Counted from the first letter of the stretch, positions 36,444-46,550 are shown. The stretch is DNA of 64,000 nt from Paenibacillus sp. FSL R5-0490 (GCF_001956215.1 NZ_MRTQ01000014.1:62001-126000); one strand, 5' to 3'. The notes: generated by a model not told the origin, from the letters alone. Program-made: numbers and translations.

Positions 36444-37607
36444 ATGAGTAAACAGAATAGTCTACTGGCTTTGTTTTTTAGTTTATATTGTCTTGTTTAT
36501 TTTATTATTACATCAATATTATATTATATTAGTATATCACTTGGATATGATGGACTTGGTATTCCTTTTTTTGGTGGAGGAGACGATGGAGAATTTTATG
36601 CAGAACAAGCCAGAAATATTGCAACTAATCAACCTGCTATTTTAACGTCTATTCATGCTCTTGTTTTAGGTTATATATTAAAAATCTTTAATTCAGATAG
36701 TATTTTTTTAATGAAGGGCTTTAACTATATTGGTAATATATTGTTGGCTTTTATTGCATTATTTATATTAAAAAAGACGGTTAAAGTACCTCATGTTTTT
36801 AATGTGTCAGCAATTATTATGCTTATATTTTTTATTTGCTATCCAAGTTATCTCATAAATTCTTCTCTATCAATATATCGTGATACTTGGATATCAGTTT
36901 ATTATATTCTTTCTGTATTTGCCTTTATAAGCCTCTTTATTCAGAAAGGAAAACCCAGTAAATTATTTAATGCTATTATTTTAATTTTATCCATGTCGTT
37001 ATTAGGGGGCTACCGTTCCTATGCGTTATTAAGTTTTATTATAGGGTCATGTATTTTTTTATTGTTCCATAGAAATAAGAAAGAAGTGCGCAGTGGGAAT
37101 AAAGTCATTTTTATCTCTTTAATAGGATTTGCGTTTATATATACTGCTTTTCGTACTTATACATTTCCTATAGTTGGAATGTCTTTGCAAGATGCATTAA
37201 TGTATCGTAATACTGCAATTGAATTATTTGCTGGAGGGAGCCAACTAAATATATCCCTGAATCAACCAAATTTTATTTTGTTTTTAATTAATTACTCTTA
37301 TAGTGTACTAAGTAATGCTCTTGGCCCTTTTCCGTGGCAAATAAGTGGACTTTCTATGGTGCTTGTTTTTATTTCAGAAGGTATTCCTTTTTTATTGATT
37401 TGTTTTCTCCTTTATAAAAAAAGAAAAAGTTTTTCGGCAACTGATACGTTATTGGTAATACATGCTATAGTTTGGTTCATGTTAATTGGAATTACAAATG
37501 ATAACATTGGTACCGCAGCCAGATTAAGAATGGTAGGATGGATACCTTTACTAATAGTGTTTGCAAAATATATGGGTTTTTATATTACTAATAAAAAGAT
37601 AAAATGA
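36444..37607 (+). CDS. Multi-pass membrane protein, probable Wzy-type polymerase
   Basis: About 387 residues with 9-10 hydrophobic segments and a loop starting GGGDDGEFYAEQARNIA. It has no sequence signature I can name. Position between flippase and sugar genes, and the lack of another polymerase candidate, suggest it polymerises the repeat unit. A membrane glycosyltransferase (GT-C) is the alternative; the Asp-rich first loop would suit that. AAGGGAGGG precedes ATG 36444. Confidence 0.6.
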   Translation: MSKQNSLLALFFSLYCLVYFIITSILYYISISLGYDGLGIPFFGGGDDGEFYAEQARNIATNQPAILTSIHALVLGYILKIFNSDSIFLMKGFNYIGNILLAFIALFILKKTVKVPHVFNVSAIIMLIFFICYPSYLINSSLSIYRDTWISVYYILSVFAFISLFIQKGKPSKLFNAIILILSMSLLGGYRSYALLSFIIGSCIFLLFHRNKKEVRSGNKVIFISLIGFAFIYTAFRTYTFPIVGMSLQDALMYRNTAIELFAGGSQLNISLNQPNFILFLINYSYSVLSNALGPFPWQISGLSMVLVFISEGIPFLLICFLLYKKRKSFSATDTLLVIHAIVWFMLIGITNDNIGTAARLRMVGWIPLLIVFAKYMGFYITNKKIK

Positions 37608-37783
37608 TCGTTTAGAATTTAGATTGAAATTATTATAATGAATTACTAAAAATTATGTCATTACTATCTTTAATAAAATTGGAAAAAATTGTAATGTCTA
37701 TTAATGTGGTTATCCGTAGCTGGATAAAAAATGTTATTGTTGTTAATTGCCTAAAAAAGTGAGATAAGGTTGGTATTTAATAT

Positions 37784-38878
37784 ATGAAAAAAAAGGTAAT
37801 GGTTGTATTTGGTACGAGGCCAGAGGCTATTAAAATGTGTCCCTTATTTAAAGAGTTAAAAAAAAGAGATAAATTAGATACGGTTGTCTGCGTTACGGGA
37901 CAACATAGAGAAATGTTAGATCAAGTCTTAGATGCATTTGAAGTGACTCCCGATTATGACTTATCCATCATGAAAGCTAAACAGACTCTTTTCGATGTGA
38001 CTATAAATATTCTAGAGAAAATGAAGGCTGTGCTGGAAGAAGTAAAACCAGACATAGTTTTAGTTCATGGTGATACTTCAACAACATTTGTAACGTCCTT
38101 AGCATGTTTTTATCTGCAAATTCCAATTGGTCATGTAGAGGCAGGACTTAGAACATATAACATTTATTCTCCATATCCAGAAGAATTCAATCGGCAAGCT
38201 GTAGGAATTGTAGCCAAGTATAACTTTGCACCGACAGACATGTCTAAAGAAAATCTACTAAAAGAGGGTAAAGATCCTGCTACAATACATGTAACTGGTA
38301 ATACGGCAATTGATGCACTTAAAACTACTGTTAGGAATGATTACTCTCATAAGCAACTAGATTGGGCAGCAGATAGCAGACTTATTATGATTACGGCTCA
38401 TCGGAGGGAAAATCTAGGTGAACCAATGAGGAATATGTTTAAAGCTATTAAAAGAATCGTGGATGAGCATCCAGATATTAAGGCAATTTATCCAATTCAT
38501 ATGAACCCAGTAGTAAGAGAAGCAGCTAATGAGATTCTGGGGAATTGTGATAGGGTAAGGATAATTGAGCCTCTGGAAGTTTTGGATTTCCATAACTTCC
38601 TTTCAAGATCATATTTAATATTAACAGATAGTGGTGGCATACAAGAGGAAGCCCCGAGCTTAGGTAAGCCAGTATTGGTTATGCGTGATACAACAGAGCG
38701 CCCTGAAGGCATAGCAGCTGGAACATTAAAATTGGTTGGAACGGATGAAGAAAATATTTATAAGACTTTTAAATTACTCCTTGAAGATAGAACAGAATAT
38801 GAAAAAATGAGCCAAGCAAGCAATCCATATGGTGATGGTTTCGCAAGTAAGAGAATTGCTGATGTGTTAGAAGTTTAG
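37784..38878 (+). CDS. mnaA: UDP-N-acetylglucosamine 2-epimerase (non-hydrolysing)
   Basis: 364 residues: VVFGTRPEAIKMCPL at the N-terminus, VHGDTSTTF, HVEAGLRT, HRRENLGEP and LTDSGGIQEEAPSLGKPVLVMRDTTERPE, all classic for MnaA/WecB. It converts UDP-GlcNAc to UDP-ManNAc for the capsule or wall polymer. The AT-rich 176-base gap before it shows only weak signals. Confidence 0.93.
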   Translation: MKKKVMVVFGTRPEAIKMCPLFKELKKRDKLDTVVCVTGQHREMLDQVLDAFEVTPDYDLSIMKAKQTLFDVTINILEKMKAVLEEVKPDIVLVHGDTSTTFVTSLACFYLQIPIGHVEAGLRTYNIYSPYPEEFNRQAVGIVAKYNFAPTDMSKENLLKEGKDPATIHVTGNTAIDALKTTVRNDYSHKQLDWAADSRLIMITAHRRENLGEPMRNMFKAIKRIVDEHPDIKAIYPIHMNPVVREAANEILGNCDRVRIIEPLEVLDFHNFLSRSYLILTDSGGIQEEAPSLGKPVLVMRDTTERPEGIAAGTLKLVGTDEENIYKTFKLLLEDRTEYEKMSQASNPYGDGFASKRIADVLEV

Positions 38879-38893
38879 GGGGCAAATAAAGTA

Positions 38894-39883
38894 GTGTCTA
38901 TATTGATAACCGGGGGAGCAGGATATATTGGTTCCCATACAGTCCGATACTTTTTAGAACAAAATGAAGATGTTATTGTTGTTGATAATTTACAGAGTGG
39001 TCATAAAGAGTCAGTTGAAGTAGACTATTTCTATGAAATTGACCTTAGGGATAAAATAGCTTTAGATAAAGTCTTTAAGACTCATAATATAGAAGCGGTG
39101 ATTCACTTTGCAGCTAACTCCTTAGTTGGAGAAAGCATGGAAAAACCATATGAATACTATCATAACAATGTTTATGGCCTAATGTGTCTATTAGATGTAA
39201 TGAAGGATAATAATGTTAACAGAATAGTATTCTCATCAACTGCAGCTACTTATGGTGAACCTAAGAGCATCCCAATCCTTGAAGAAAATGAAACCCATCC
39301 TACGAACACTTATGGTGAGACAAAATTAGCAATGGAAAAGATGATGAAGTGGTTTGATCAAGGTTACGGAATTAAATATGTATCTTTAAGATATTTTAAC
39401 GCTGCAGGAGCACATGAAAGTGGATATATTGGAGAGGATCATGATCCAGAAACCCATCTTATTCCTTTGATTTTACAAGTACCACTTGGTCAGAGAGATA
39501 GGATTTATATGTTCGGAGATGATTATCCTACAGAAGATGGTACATGTATAAGGGATTATGTTCATGTAATGGACTTGGCTTCTGCTCATTATCAATCATT
39601 AGAATACTTAAGAAAAGGCAATCCAAGTGAAATTTTTAATTTAGGTAACGGAAATGGTTACTCAGTCAAAGAAGTAATTGATGTAGCAAGAAAAGTGACG
39701 AATCACCCAATTCCAGCAGAAGTAAAAGAGAGAAGAGCGGGAGATCCGGCAGTCTTAATTGCTTCATCTGAAAAAGCAAAACATGTTTTAGGCTGGAAAC
39801 CGCAGTTTGATTCATTAGAGAAAATCATTACTGATGCATGGAATTGGCACAAGAATAATCCAGAAGGTTATTCATCAAAATAA
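38894..39883 (+). CDS. galE: UDP-glucose 4-epimerase
   Basis: 329 residues of the extended SDR family: NAD motif TGGAGYIGSHT, SSTAATYG with catalytic Ser/Thr, YxxxK as YGETKLAMEK near 148, and the C-terminal GDPAVLIASSEKA. It supplies UDP-galactose from the UDP-glucose made by galU. Start is GTG 38894. Last gene of the capsule locus; 140 bases later the sequence becomes recombinase remnant. Confidence 0.92.
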   Translation: MSILITGGAGYIGSHTVRYFLEQNEDVIVVDNLQSGHKESVEVDYFYEIDLRDKIALDKVFKTHNIEAVIHFAANSLVGESMEKPYEYYHNNVYGLMCLLDVMKDNNVNRIVFSSTAATYGEPKSIPILEENETHPTNTYGETKLAMEKMMKWFDQGYGIKYVSLRYFNAAGAHESGYIGEDHDPETHLIPLILQVPLGQRDRIYMFGDDYPTEDGTCIRDYVHVMDLASAHYQSLEYLRKGNPSEIFNLGNGNGYSVKEVIDVARKVTNHPIPAEVKERRAGDPAVLIASSEKAKHVLGWKPQFDSLEKIITDAWNWHKNNPEGYSSK

Positions 39884-40024
39884 CTTCTTATAATCACTTT
39901 AAAGTCTTATCCGCTGGACTGTCTTATTTGGCAGCTTGGCGGGTATCTTTTTCCGCCTTTTCGCTTTAGTACGTTAATTCACGAAATAGTATTCTATGTT
40001 AACTTACCACAAAAAGGAATATGC

Positions 40025-41302
40025 ATTTCCCGCTTTGCAAGAAATGTACTGGATACACTCGACACGGTGCGAATGTTGAAAGAACATGGTGTAAGACTTA
40101 TTTTTGAAAAAGAGGACATTGATACCGCCAGTATGCAAAGTGAGTTTATTTTGACCATGATGGCAGCTGTCGCTCAAGAAGAAAGCCGAAGCATTTCAGA
40201 AAATGTTAAATGGGCGAATACAAAACGTCTAGAAAGAGGGGAGGAGGCAAGGTTTACCCGCCTACTTGGATATATACAGAAAGGGGATAGAAAATGGGTT
40301 GTTCAACCTGAAGAAGCAAGTATTGTTAAAGAAGCATTTGAACTTTGCTTGCAAGAGAAAAGCCCCGCAGAGATTGCTAGAATTTTCGTTCAAAAAGGCT
40401 ATAAAACAGCCAAAGGAAATAAAGAGTGGTCGGGAACAGCAATAAGGGAAATTCTAAGAAACAACAACTATATTGGTGAAGTTCTCAGTCAGAAAAGTTA
40501 TAGCAAAGACCATCTTAGCCACAAAAGTACAAGGAACAGGGGAGAGAAAAGTCAATATCTCATTGAGGACCATCACGAGGGAATCATTGATAAGCAGACC
40601 TTTAAAACGGCTCAACTAATGCTGAAGAAACGAGCAAAGCCAAATAAAAGAAGGGATAAAAAGCAGTATCCGCTTTCTAGCAGAATAGTGTGTGGAAAGT
40701 GTGGTGGAAACCTACAGAGATTCGAGTGCAGGGGAGTTGTCACTTGGCGATGCGGTAAAAGGATTAAGAGTAAAGAACTTTGTGACATGGAAGGAATTCG
40801 AGAGGAAACTATCATGGCTGTAATGGAGGCAGCACTAGACAACAAGTTTGAGTCTTTGACAGGAGAAGTCCTCAATAGCCGGACCATTCAAAAGATACTG
40901 CGAGAACTTAAGAATGTGGATGCTAAAAGTGACATCGAATATAACCAGCTAAGAGTCGATCTTGAAAGCATACTTCACGAAGAAAATATAGCAATTCTGA
41001 ATGGAACGGATGAGGCTCTTGATGAACTTAAGGCTAGGAGAGTGCAAATTGAATCCGAATTAAAAGAAAAAGAAGACTGGTGGAAGCTTTTAGATGCAGA
41101 TTTTACTTACAGAATGAGCTCAATAGCAAAACTTGAGAGTAGCTCCATTATTAAGAAATCAATGGGTCAGCTTTTAGACGAACTTAAAAATATTGAATAT
41201 TTAAGAGCATGGGTGGTACGTGTCAAAGCGGTATCACCCATTTTATTTTCCATCACCTGGGTGACCGGGGAAGAAATCGAAGTTGAATTATTGGAGGAGT
41301 GA
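40025..41302 (+). pseudogene. 5'-truncated large serine recombinase (type A)
   Basis: Homology begins abruptly at ISRFARNVLDTLDTVRMLK, which is residue about 85 in an intact recombinase. The first beta strand and the catalytic Ser (AYARxST) are absent. The remainder is complete: recombinase domain, zinc ribbon (CGKCGG...WRCGKRIKSKELC), coiled coil and a C-terminal YLRAWVVRVKAV segment. A GTG at 40067 could start translation, but the product could not be catalytic. The 141 bases between galE and 40025 resemble neither neighbour. It ends six bases before the next gene, as in an operon. Confidence 0.8.
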
Positions 41303-41308
41303 TAAAAC

Positions 41309-42970
41309 ATGAGTGGAAATAAACCATCACCAAGGGTTAGGGTGATACCTGCAAAAGTAAGAACTGACAGGAATGCACTAAACCCTGATGGAAATAAAAA
41401 GCGGGTAGCTGCTTATGCCAGAATTTCAACGAATGAAGAATCCCAAGCGGGAAGTTATGAACTTCAAGTTGCCCATTATACGGATTTCATCCAAAGCAAT
41501 CCATCATGGGAATTGGTTAAGGTATATGCCGATTACGGAATATCAGGTACATCGATTAAGAACAGGGTTGAATTTCAACAACTAATTCAAGACTGCAATG
41601 ATGGAAAAATCGACTACATCATCACAAAATCAATTAGTAGATTTGCCCGAAACACACTTGATTGCCTTCGATATATTCGAGAGTTAAAGAGTCGGGGAAT
41701 CGGCCTTTATTTTGAAAAAGAAAACATTGATACACTTGATGCCAAGAGCGAATTGTTTCTTACCATCCTTTCCTCAATGGCCCAAGAAGAGTCGAGATCG
41801 ATTTCCGAAAACACGAAATGGGGTGTGCAGAAACGGTTCCAGCGAGGCATTGCTCACATTCCAACGACCTACTTTCTAGGGTACGATACGGATGAAGATG
41901 GCAACCTTGTTATTAATGAAGATGAGGCAGCCATTATTCGAAGGATTTATAGAGAGTTCCTTGATGTAAAAGGAACAGTTTCCATCGCAAAGGGACTTAT
42001 GAAAGATGGCATTTTAACTGCAAGGGGAAATAAAACATGGACATCGGATTCGGTTTATAAAATCTTAACTAACGAGAAATTTGCAGGACATGCTTTGCTG
42101 CAGAAGTCTATAACGGTGGACTTCCTTACCCATAAGAGAATCCGAAATGATGGATCAGAACGGCAGTATTTTATTAGGGACCACCACCCAGCCATTATTT
42201 CTGATGAAGATTGGAATGCCACCCAGCAGGAGATGAAACGAAGGAGCAAGATGCTACGGGATCCCGAAGGGAAATACGCACAAACCTATTCCAACACAGC
42301 CTATTTTTCCAACAGCTTTTATTGCGGGGAGTGCGGAAGCCCGGTTGTAAGGCGGAGGCTCACCTCGGAAAGAAATGGAGAAAAATATCTCTACACGGCA
42401 TGGCAATGCAGAGCCAAGGTCCACCCGAAAAAATATAACATTGAATGCACAGGTCGACACGTGTGGGAGGAAGCCTTGGAAAGAGAATTCATGGATTTAA
42501 TTTATGAATTAAAAGAGAGCCGAGAACAAATCATTGAAGAAGCAAACGAGGTTATTGCCGAATACGATTTAAGTGCAAAGGAAAAGGAGCGGCTAGGAAT
42601 ATTGGAAGAAAAACTTGAATCCATAAGTGAACGGTTGGTTGAACTGACTGACAACAACAACTCTTCGGTAAGTGGAGCTTATGAGGCAACCATTAGACAT
42701 TTATATTACGAACAAGAAATGCTTCAGGCAGAACTGGAAGAACTTAACGAAAAACAACAGGAAAGCCGCCATTTAGCCAAGCAACTAAATAAGTTACTGA
42801 TGTACCTAGATGAATTGGAAGAACGGACTGAGGATCAACCATTTAAGGCTGATATTTTCAAGCAAACGGTTCACCGAGGCATTATTTATTGGAATTATGA
42901 TGTTACCATTGAATTTAAATGCGGGATAGCCAGAAAGGTTAGAGCTACAAGAGTTAAAGAAGAAGAGTAG
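41309..42970 (+). CDS. Large serine recombinase (type B), intact
   Basis: 553 residues. The catalytic N-terminal domain has AAYARISTNEESQAGS with the nucleophilic Ser, then DYGISGTS, SISRFARNTLDCLRYIRELK and AQEESRSISENTKWG. The recombinase domain, a zinc ribbon (CGECGSPVVRR...WQCRAK) and a long coiled coil (about 400-500) follow. It is closest by eye to the second half of the fused gene at 43080. Enzymes of this class integrate and excise large mobile elements. ATG follows GGAGGAGTG. Confidence 0.88.
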   Translation: MSGNKPSPRVRVIPAKVRTDRNALNPDGNKKRVAAYARISTNEESQAGSYELQVAHYTDFIQSNPSWELVKVYADYGISGTSIKNRVEFQQLIQDCNDGKIDYIITKSISRFARNTLDCLRYIRELKSRGIGLYFEKENIDTLDAKSELFLTILSSMAQEESRSISENTKWGVQKRFQRGIAHIPTTYFLGYDTDEDGNLVINEDEAAIIRRIYREFLDVKGTVSIAKGLMKDGILTARGNKTWTSDSVYKILTNEKFAGHALLQKSITVDFLTHKRIRNDGSERQYFIRDHHPAIISDEDWNATQQEMKRRSKMLRDPEGKYAQTYSNTAYFSNSFYCGECGSPVVRRRLTSERNGEKYLYTAWQCRAKVHPKKYNIECTGRHVWEEALEREFMDLIYELKESREQIIEEANEVIAEYDLSAKEKERLGILEEKLESISERLVELTDNNNSSVSGAYEATIRHLYYEQEMLQAELEELNEKQQESRHLAKQLNKLLMYLDELEERTEDQPFKADIFKQTVHRGIIYWNYDVTIEFKCGIARKVRATRVKEEE

Positions 42971-42984
42971 TAGGAAAGAAAGAT

Positions 42985-43079
42985 AAAACCCCTTGAACTT
43001 TTATCGATGTTGAGTGATAGATAACATACCTTAAAGCATTACTTAAGGTGATTACTCAGGATAAAAGAGAGGGGTTTTT
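42985..43079 (+). other. Long composite hairpin between recombinase genes
   Basis: Nested complementary blocks run through the whole gap: AAACCCCTT with GAGGGGTTT, CTTTTATC with GATAAAAG, TGAGTGAT with ATTACTCA, and CCTTAA with TTAAGG. The last arm contains GAGAGGGG, the only plausible ribosome binding site of the GTG at 43080. It may be a terminator, or a fold that hides the translation start. Confidence 0.65.
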
Positions 43080-45989
43080 GTGTTGGGAAATATAAGTGCT
43101 CCTTCGATTTCAGGGAGTAAAGAAAAAGAAATGATTCGTGTTGCAGCCTACTGCCGAACAAGTACTAGTCACGATGAAATGACAAAGTCTCTTGAAAATC
43201 AGGTACGGCATTATACAAGATTTATTCGAGAACAAGAGAACTTTAAATTGGTTGGTATCTATTACGACAGAGGAAAATCGGGGTTGACAAAAGAAAAACG
43301 ACCTGGTTTTCAGAGGCTCTTACGGCATTGTGAAGAACAAAAAATTGATTTAATTCTTACTAAAAGCGTATCGAGGTTTTCAAGGAATTCAAAAGATTTA
43401 CTTGAAATCGTGGATCACCTTAAGGAACTCGGGATTTCTGTTTATTTTGAACGCGAGAATATTAATACATCTGATTTGAAGAATAAATTCTTCTTAACAG
43501 CCATTGCAGCTATCGCTCAAGAAGAGAGTCGAACGATTTCAGAAATAACAAAATGGGGATTTGAAAAAAGGTTCCAAAAGGGAATTCCTCATTTTCAACC
43601 ACAACTAGGTTATAACGTAATTGAAAATAAAAATGCGTCGGTTGTAACAATTAATGAAGATGAAGCTGCCGTAGTTAGGGAAGTTTTTGAACGGTTTCTA
43701 GGAGGAATGGCAAAGGTAGAGATTGCACGGTTAATGATGGAGCGGGGCATAAAGACAGCTAAAGGGAATGATGTTTGGACGGGATCAACTGTTGATAAAA
43801 TCCTTACCAATCAAAACTACACGGGTGATAAATTAACAAATAAAACGATAGGGAACATTTTTGAGGGTAAATCTACAAGGAATATAGGAACAGAAAAACA
43901 ATATCTAATTGAAAATAGCCATCCAGCAATTGTTTCTAGAGAAACCTTTCAAAAGGCCCAAGCTAACTTAGAGAAAAATAAAAGGGTAAGTAAACAGCCA
44001 GCTAAGCCTCCAAGAAAATTCTCTTTATCCAAAAGAGTTATCTGTGGTTATTGCAATAACAACTTTAATTTCAGGACGCAGAAAGCCTGGTCTTGTAGAA
44101 AGAGAATTGTAAGCAAAAAATCTTGTATTTCTGAAGAAGTACCAGAAACAGACCTTTTTGAAATGATGAAAACGGCCATTGAAAGGCGCTATGGTTTTAG
44201 CAACATGAAGGATCTGAAAAGGGCACTGGATGATGTTAAACATATGAATAGAAATGACCATTTTGAATATAAACGGCTGATGTACTTTTCGGAGTTGGAG
44301 ATGCTTCAGGAAGCAGGACAAGCAAAGAATGACTTAACAATTAAAGGAAGGGATGAAATAGAAAAAGAGCTACAGCAATTCGAGGAATGGGCGACCAAAA
44401 TAGAGGAAGATAGAACATACCGTAATCAAGCTATCGAATGGTTGGAAAAGGTCACGAGTATTGAACGGTTTTTCAAAGAACTTACAATTGATTATTTGAG
44501 AGCATGGATTATTAGTATTACGGTCTTTACAAAAGAAGCGTGTATTATTAAATGGTTTGACCAAGAAGAAACAAAAATTGGAGATTGTAGGGTACCTGAG
44601 AATGTTCAGAAATTGACCGAATCAATACAACAGCCCACTCCAAAACAGGAATTGTCTGAAGCCCCAAAACAAAAGGGGGTACCAAAATTGAATCAGGCTA
44701 TTGAAGAGGAAGTTGCAGTTCATGAAACGAATCCAACAACCCTTTTTCATAACGTTAAAAAGGAATTTAATCTTTACGCTAATCAGCTTTATCGACAGGT
44801 AGAGAGAAAAAAGGACCAACCTAAAATACGGACAGCTGCTTATGCCAGAATCAGTACAGAAGTACCGCATCAATTAGGCAGTTTGGAAACGCAGATTGCG
44901 TACTACACGTATTACATTTTAAAAGACCCCAATCAATCGCTTGTCAAAGTGTACGCTGATAAAGGAGTAAGCGGGACGAATACAGAACATCGAGCAGAAT
45001 TCCAACGTTTGATCGAGGATTGTAAAAAAGGAAAAATTGACCGTATTATTACCAAGTCAGTTTCAAGGTTTGCAAGAAATACGGTTGATGTCCTTGAGAC
45101 TGTGCGTATGTTAAAAGCACTGAAGCCACCAGTCGAGGTTGTGTTTCAAAAAGAGAACATACGAACCTTAGATGAAGATGGAGAGGTAATGCTGACGGTT
45201 TATAGTGGACTAGCTCAAGAAGAAAGCAGAAGTCTTGCAGAGTCAGTGGCTTGGGGAAAGCGCAGGTTAGCAGAGCGAGGGCAGTTTAAAACAAAGTATG
45301 CAAGATATGGATATGAGTACGATGAAGATGAGAACCTGGTAATCAATCCAGAACAGGCTGAGGTGATTCGCCGCATTTATCGTGAGCTTTTAGCAGGAAA
45401 AACGACAAATCAAATATGTAATGGATTGACTGAAGACGGCATTGAAACAGCCAGAGGAAGAAAGAAGTGGCATAGTACCTCGATGGATAGCATGATTACT
45501 AACCCGATATACTGTGGGGACTTTGTGTATCAGCGATATTACGTAACAGACACATTAGCGGGAAGACAGGCTGAAAACAGAGGTGAACTGCCTCAGTACA
45601 CAATAAGGGATCACCATCCGGCAATCGTGAGTCGGGAAGATTGGGAAGCGGCTCAACAAATTATGAACAATCGAAGTGAGAATAGAAAAGGAAGTAAAAA
45701 AAGGCCTCACGACCGCCAAGAGTTCTTTAACATATTTCATTGCTCAGAATGTGGAGCACCAGTAATTCATGTGAGAAGTTCAAGAGGTGGGGTTCATTAT
45801 TGGAGGTGCAGAACTGCCGAGAAAAAGTATGTTGAAGAAACATGTGAAGTTCGAGGGTTTAGAGAAATATCAATGGAACATACCTTCATGGCACTTTTAC
45901 AAGAAATGAAAAATAATGAAGGGTTAAGGATGATATTAGGCAAGCGTTCAAAGACCATGCCCCTGATGACGACGAACGAAAGAGGATAG
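43080..45989 (+). CDS. Double-length fused serine recombinase (type A + type B), frameshifted near the end
   Basis: 969 residues containing two complete recombinase modules in one frame. Module 1 (about 15-485) has AAYCRTSTSHDE, SVSRFSRNSKDLLE, a zinc ribbon and the type-A ending YLRAWIISITVF. After a Pro/Glu/Lys linker, module 2 (about 565-950) starts again with AAYARISTEVPH, SVSRFARNTVDVLE and a CSECGAPV ribbon. Both nucleophilic serines are present. The frame is lost at GGG 45921-45923: adding one G would restore continuity with the C-terminal coiled coil at 45924-46402. Start is GTG 43080, directly after a long hairpin. A sequencing error at the G-run is possible. Confidence 0.75.
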   Translation: MLGNISAPSISGSKEKEMIRVAAYCRTSTSHDEMTKSLENQVRHYTRFIREQENFKLVGIYYDRGKSGLTKEKRPGFQRLLRHCEEQKIDLILTKSVSRFSRNSKDLLEIVDHLKELGISVYFERENINTSDLKNKFFLTAIAAIAQEESRTISEITKWGFEKRFQKGIPHFQPQLGYNVIENKNASVVTINEDEAAVVREVFERFLGGMAKVEIARLMMERGIKTAKGNDVWTGSTVDKILTNQNYTGDKLTNKTIGNIFEGKSTRNIGTEKQYLIENSHPAIVSRETFQKAQANLEKNKRVSKQPAKPPRKFSLSKRVICGYCNNNFNFRTQKAWSCRKRIVSKKSCISEEVPETDLFEMMKTAIERRYGFSNMKDLKRALDDVKHMNRNDHFEYKRLMYFSELEMLQEAGQAKNDLTIKGRDEIEKELQQFEEWATKIEEDRTYRNQAIEWLEKVTSIERFFKELTIDYLRAWIISITVFTKEACIIKWFDQEETKIGDCRVPENVQKLTESIQQPTPKQELSEAPKQKGVPKLNQAIEEEVAVHETNPTTLFHNVKKEFNLYANQLYRQVERKKDQPKIRTAAYARISTEVPHQLGSLETQIAYYTYYILKDPNQSLVKVYADKGVSGTNTEHRAEFQRLIEDCKKGKIDRIITKSVSRFARNTVDVLETVRMLKALKPPVEVVFQKENIRTLDEDGEVMLTVYSGLAQEESRSLAESVAWGKRRLAERGQFKTKYARYGYEYDEDENLVINPEQAEVIRRIYRELLAGKTTNQICNGLTEDGIETARGRKKWHSTSMDSMITNPIYCGDFVYQRYYVTDTLAGRQAENRGELPQYTIRDHHPAIVSREDWEAAQQIMNNRSENRKGSKKRPHDRQEFFNIFHCSECGAPVIHVRSSRGGVHYWRCRTAEKKYVEETCEVRGFREISMEHTFMALLQEMKNNEGLRMILGKRSKTMPLMTTNERG

Positions 45990-46402
45990 AACAAGTTAAG
46001 GAAGAGATGCAGCAATTGTATTATCAGCTCTACGATACGGTAGAGGAAGGTGAAAAACATGGTGGCGATCCAAGCCAAATAAAAGCTATAACGGACCAAA
46101 TTGTTGAGTTGCAAAATCAGATTTATGAATTTGAGGACAGAGTACAAAAGGGTCATGAAGCAAAAAAAGACCTAGCATGGTTTCTAGAGGAATTAGAAGG
46201 CATTCAGGATTTCAAGCCAGATAAGGAGCGGATTGACTTCCGGCCAGATATTTTCAGCCGAATTGTTGAAAAGGGAGTCATTCATCCAGACGGAAGGATT
46301 GTCTACGATTTGAAATTTGGCATGCAGCTGACCGCTACTGGTAATGAAAAGATGGCCTGGCGGTTGAGGAAGAAAGGAAAGCCTCGTAAGAAGAAAAAGT
46401 GA
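45924..46402 (+). pseudogene. Detached C-terminal part of the fused recombinase
   Basis: Reading one base back from the frame of the gene at 43080 gives an uninterrupted continuation: DDIRQAFKDHAPDDDERKR, a coiled coil, then FRPDIFSRIVEKGVIHPDGR and a Lys-rich tail. It matches the end of the intact type-B recombinase (FKADIFKQTVHRGIIY). The first ATG is at 46007, but without an obvious ribosome binding site, so it is probably expressed only through frameshifting, if at all. Confidence 0.75.
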
Positions 46403-46421
46403 ATAAAGGTAAAAAAAACGC

Positions 46422-46477
46422 AACCCACTGAGTTAGCGTATGGATTGACCATATTGCTAATTGGTGGGTTATTTTTA
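46422..46477 (+). terminator. Intrinsic terminator of the recombinase cluster
   Basis: AACCCAC (46422-46428) pairs with GTGGGTT (46464-46470), with inner GTTAGC/GCTAA and ATGG/CCAT pairs and a T-rich tail. Confidence 0.75.
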
Positions 46478-46550
46478 TGTTTGTAAAATGGACTTATAGG
46501 GACTAAGGCTTATTCATCAAGTAAAGTTTTTTTGAAAAAAGTTAAAAATC

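Noticed and set aside
46007..46402. Independent 131-residue gene
   Set aside because: It continues the recombinase sequence in another frame and has no ribosome binding site; treated as a frameshifted C-terminus.
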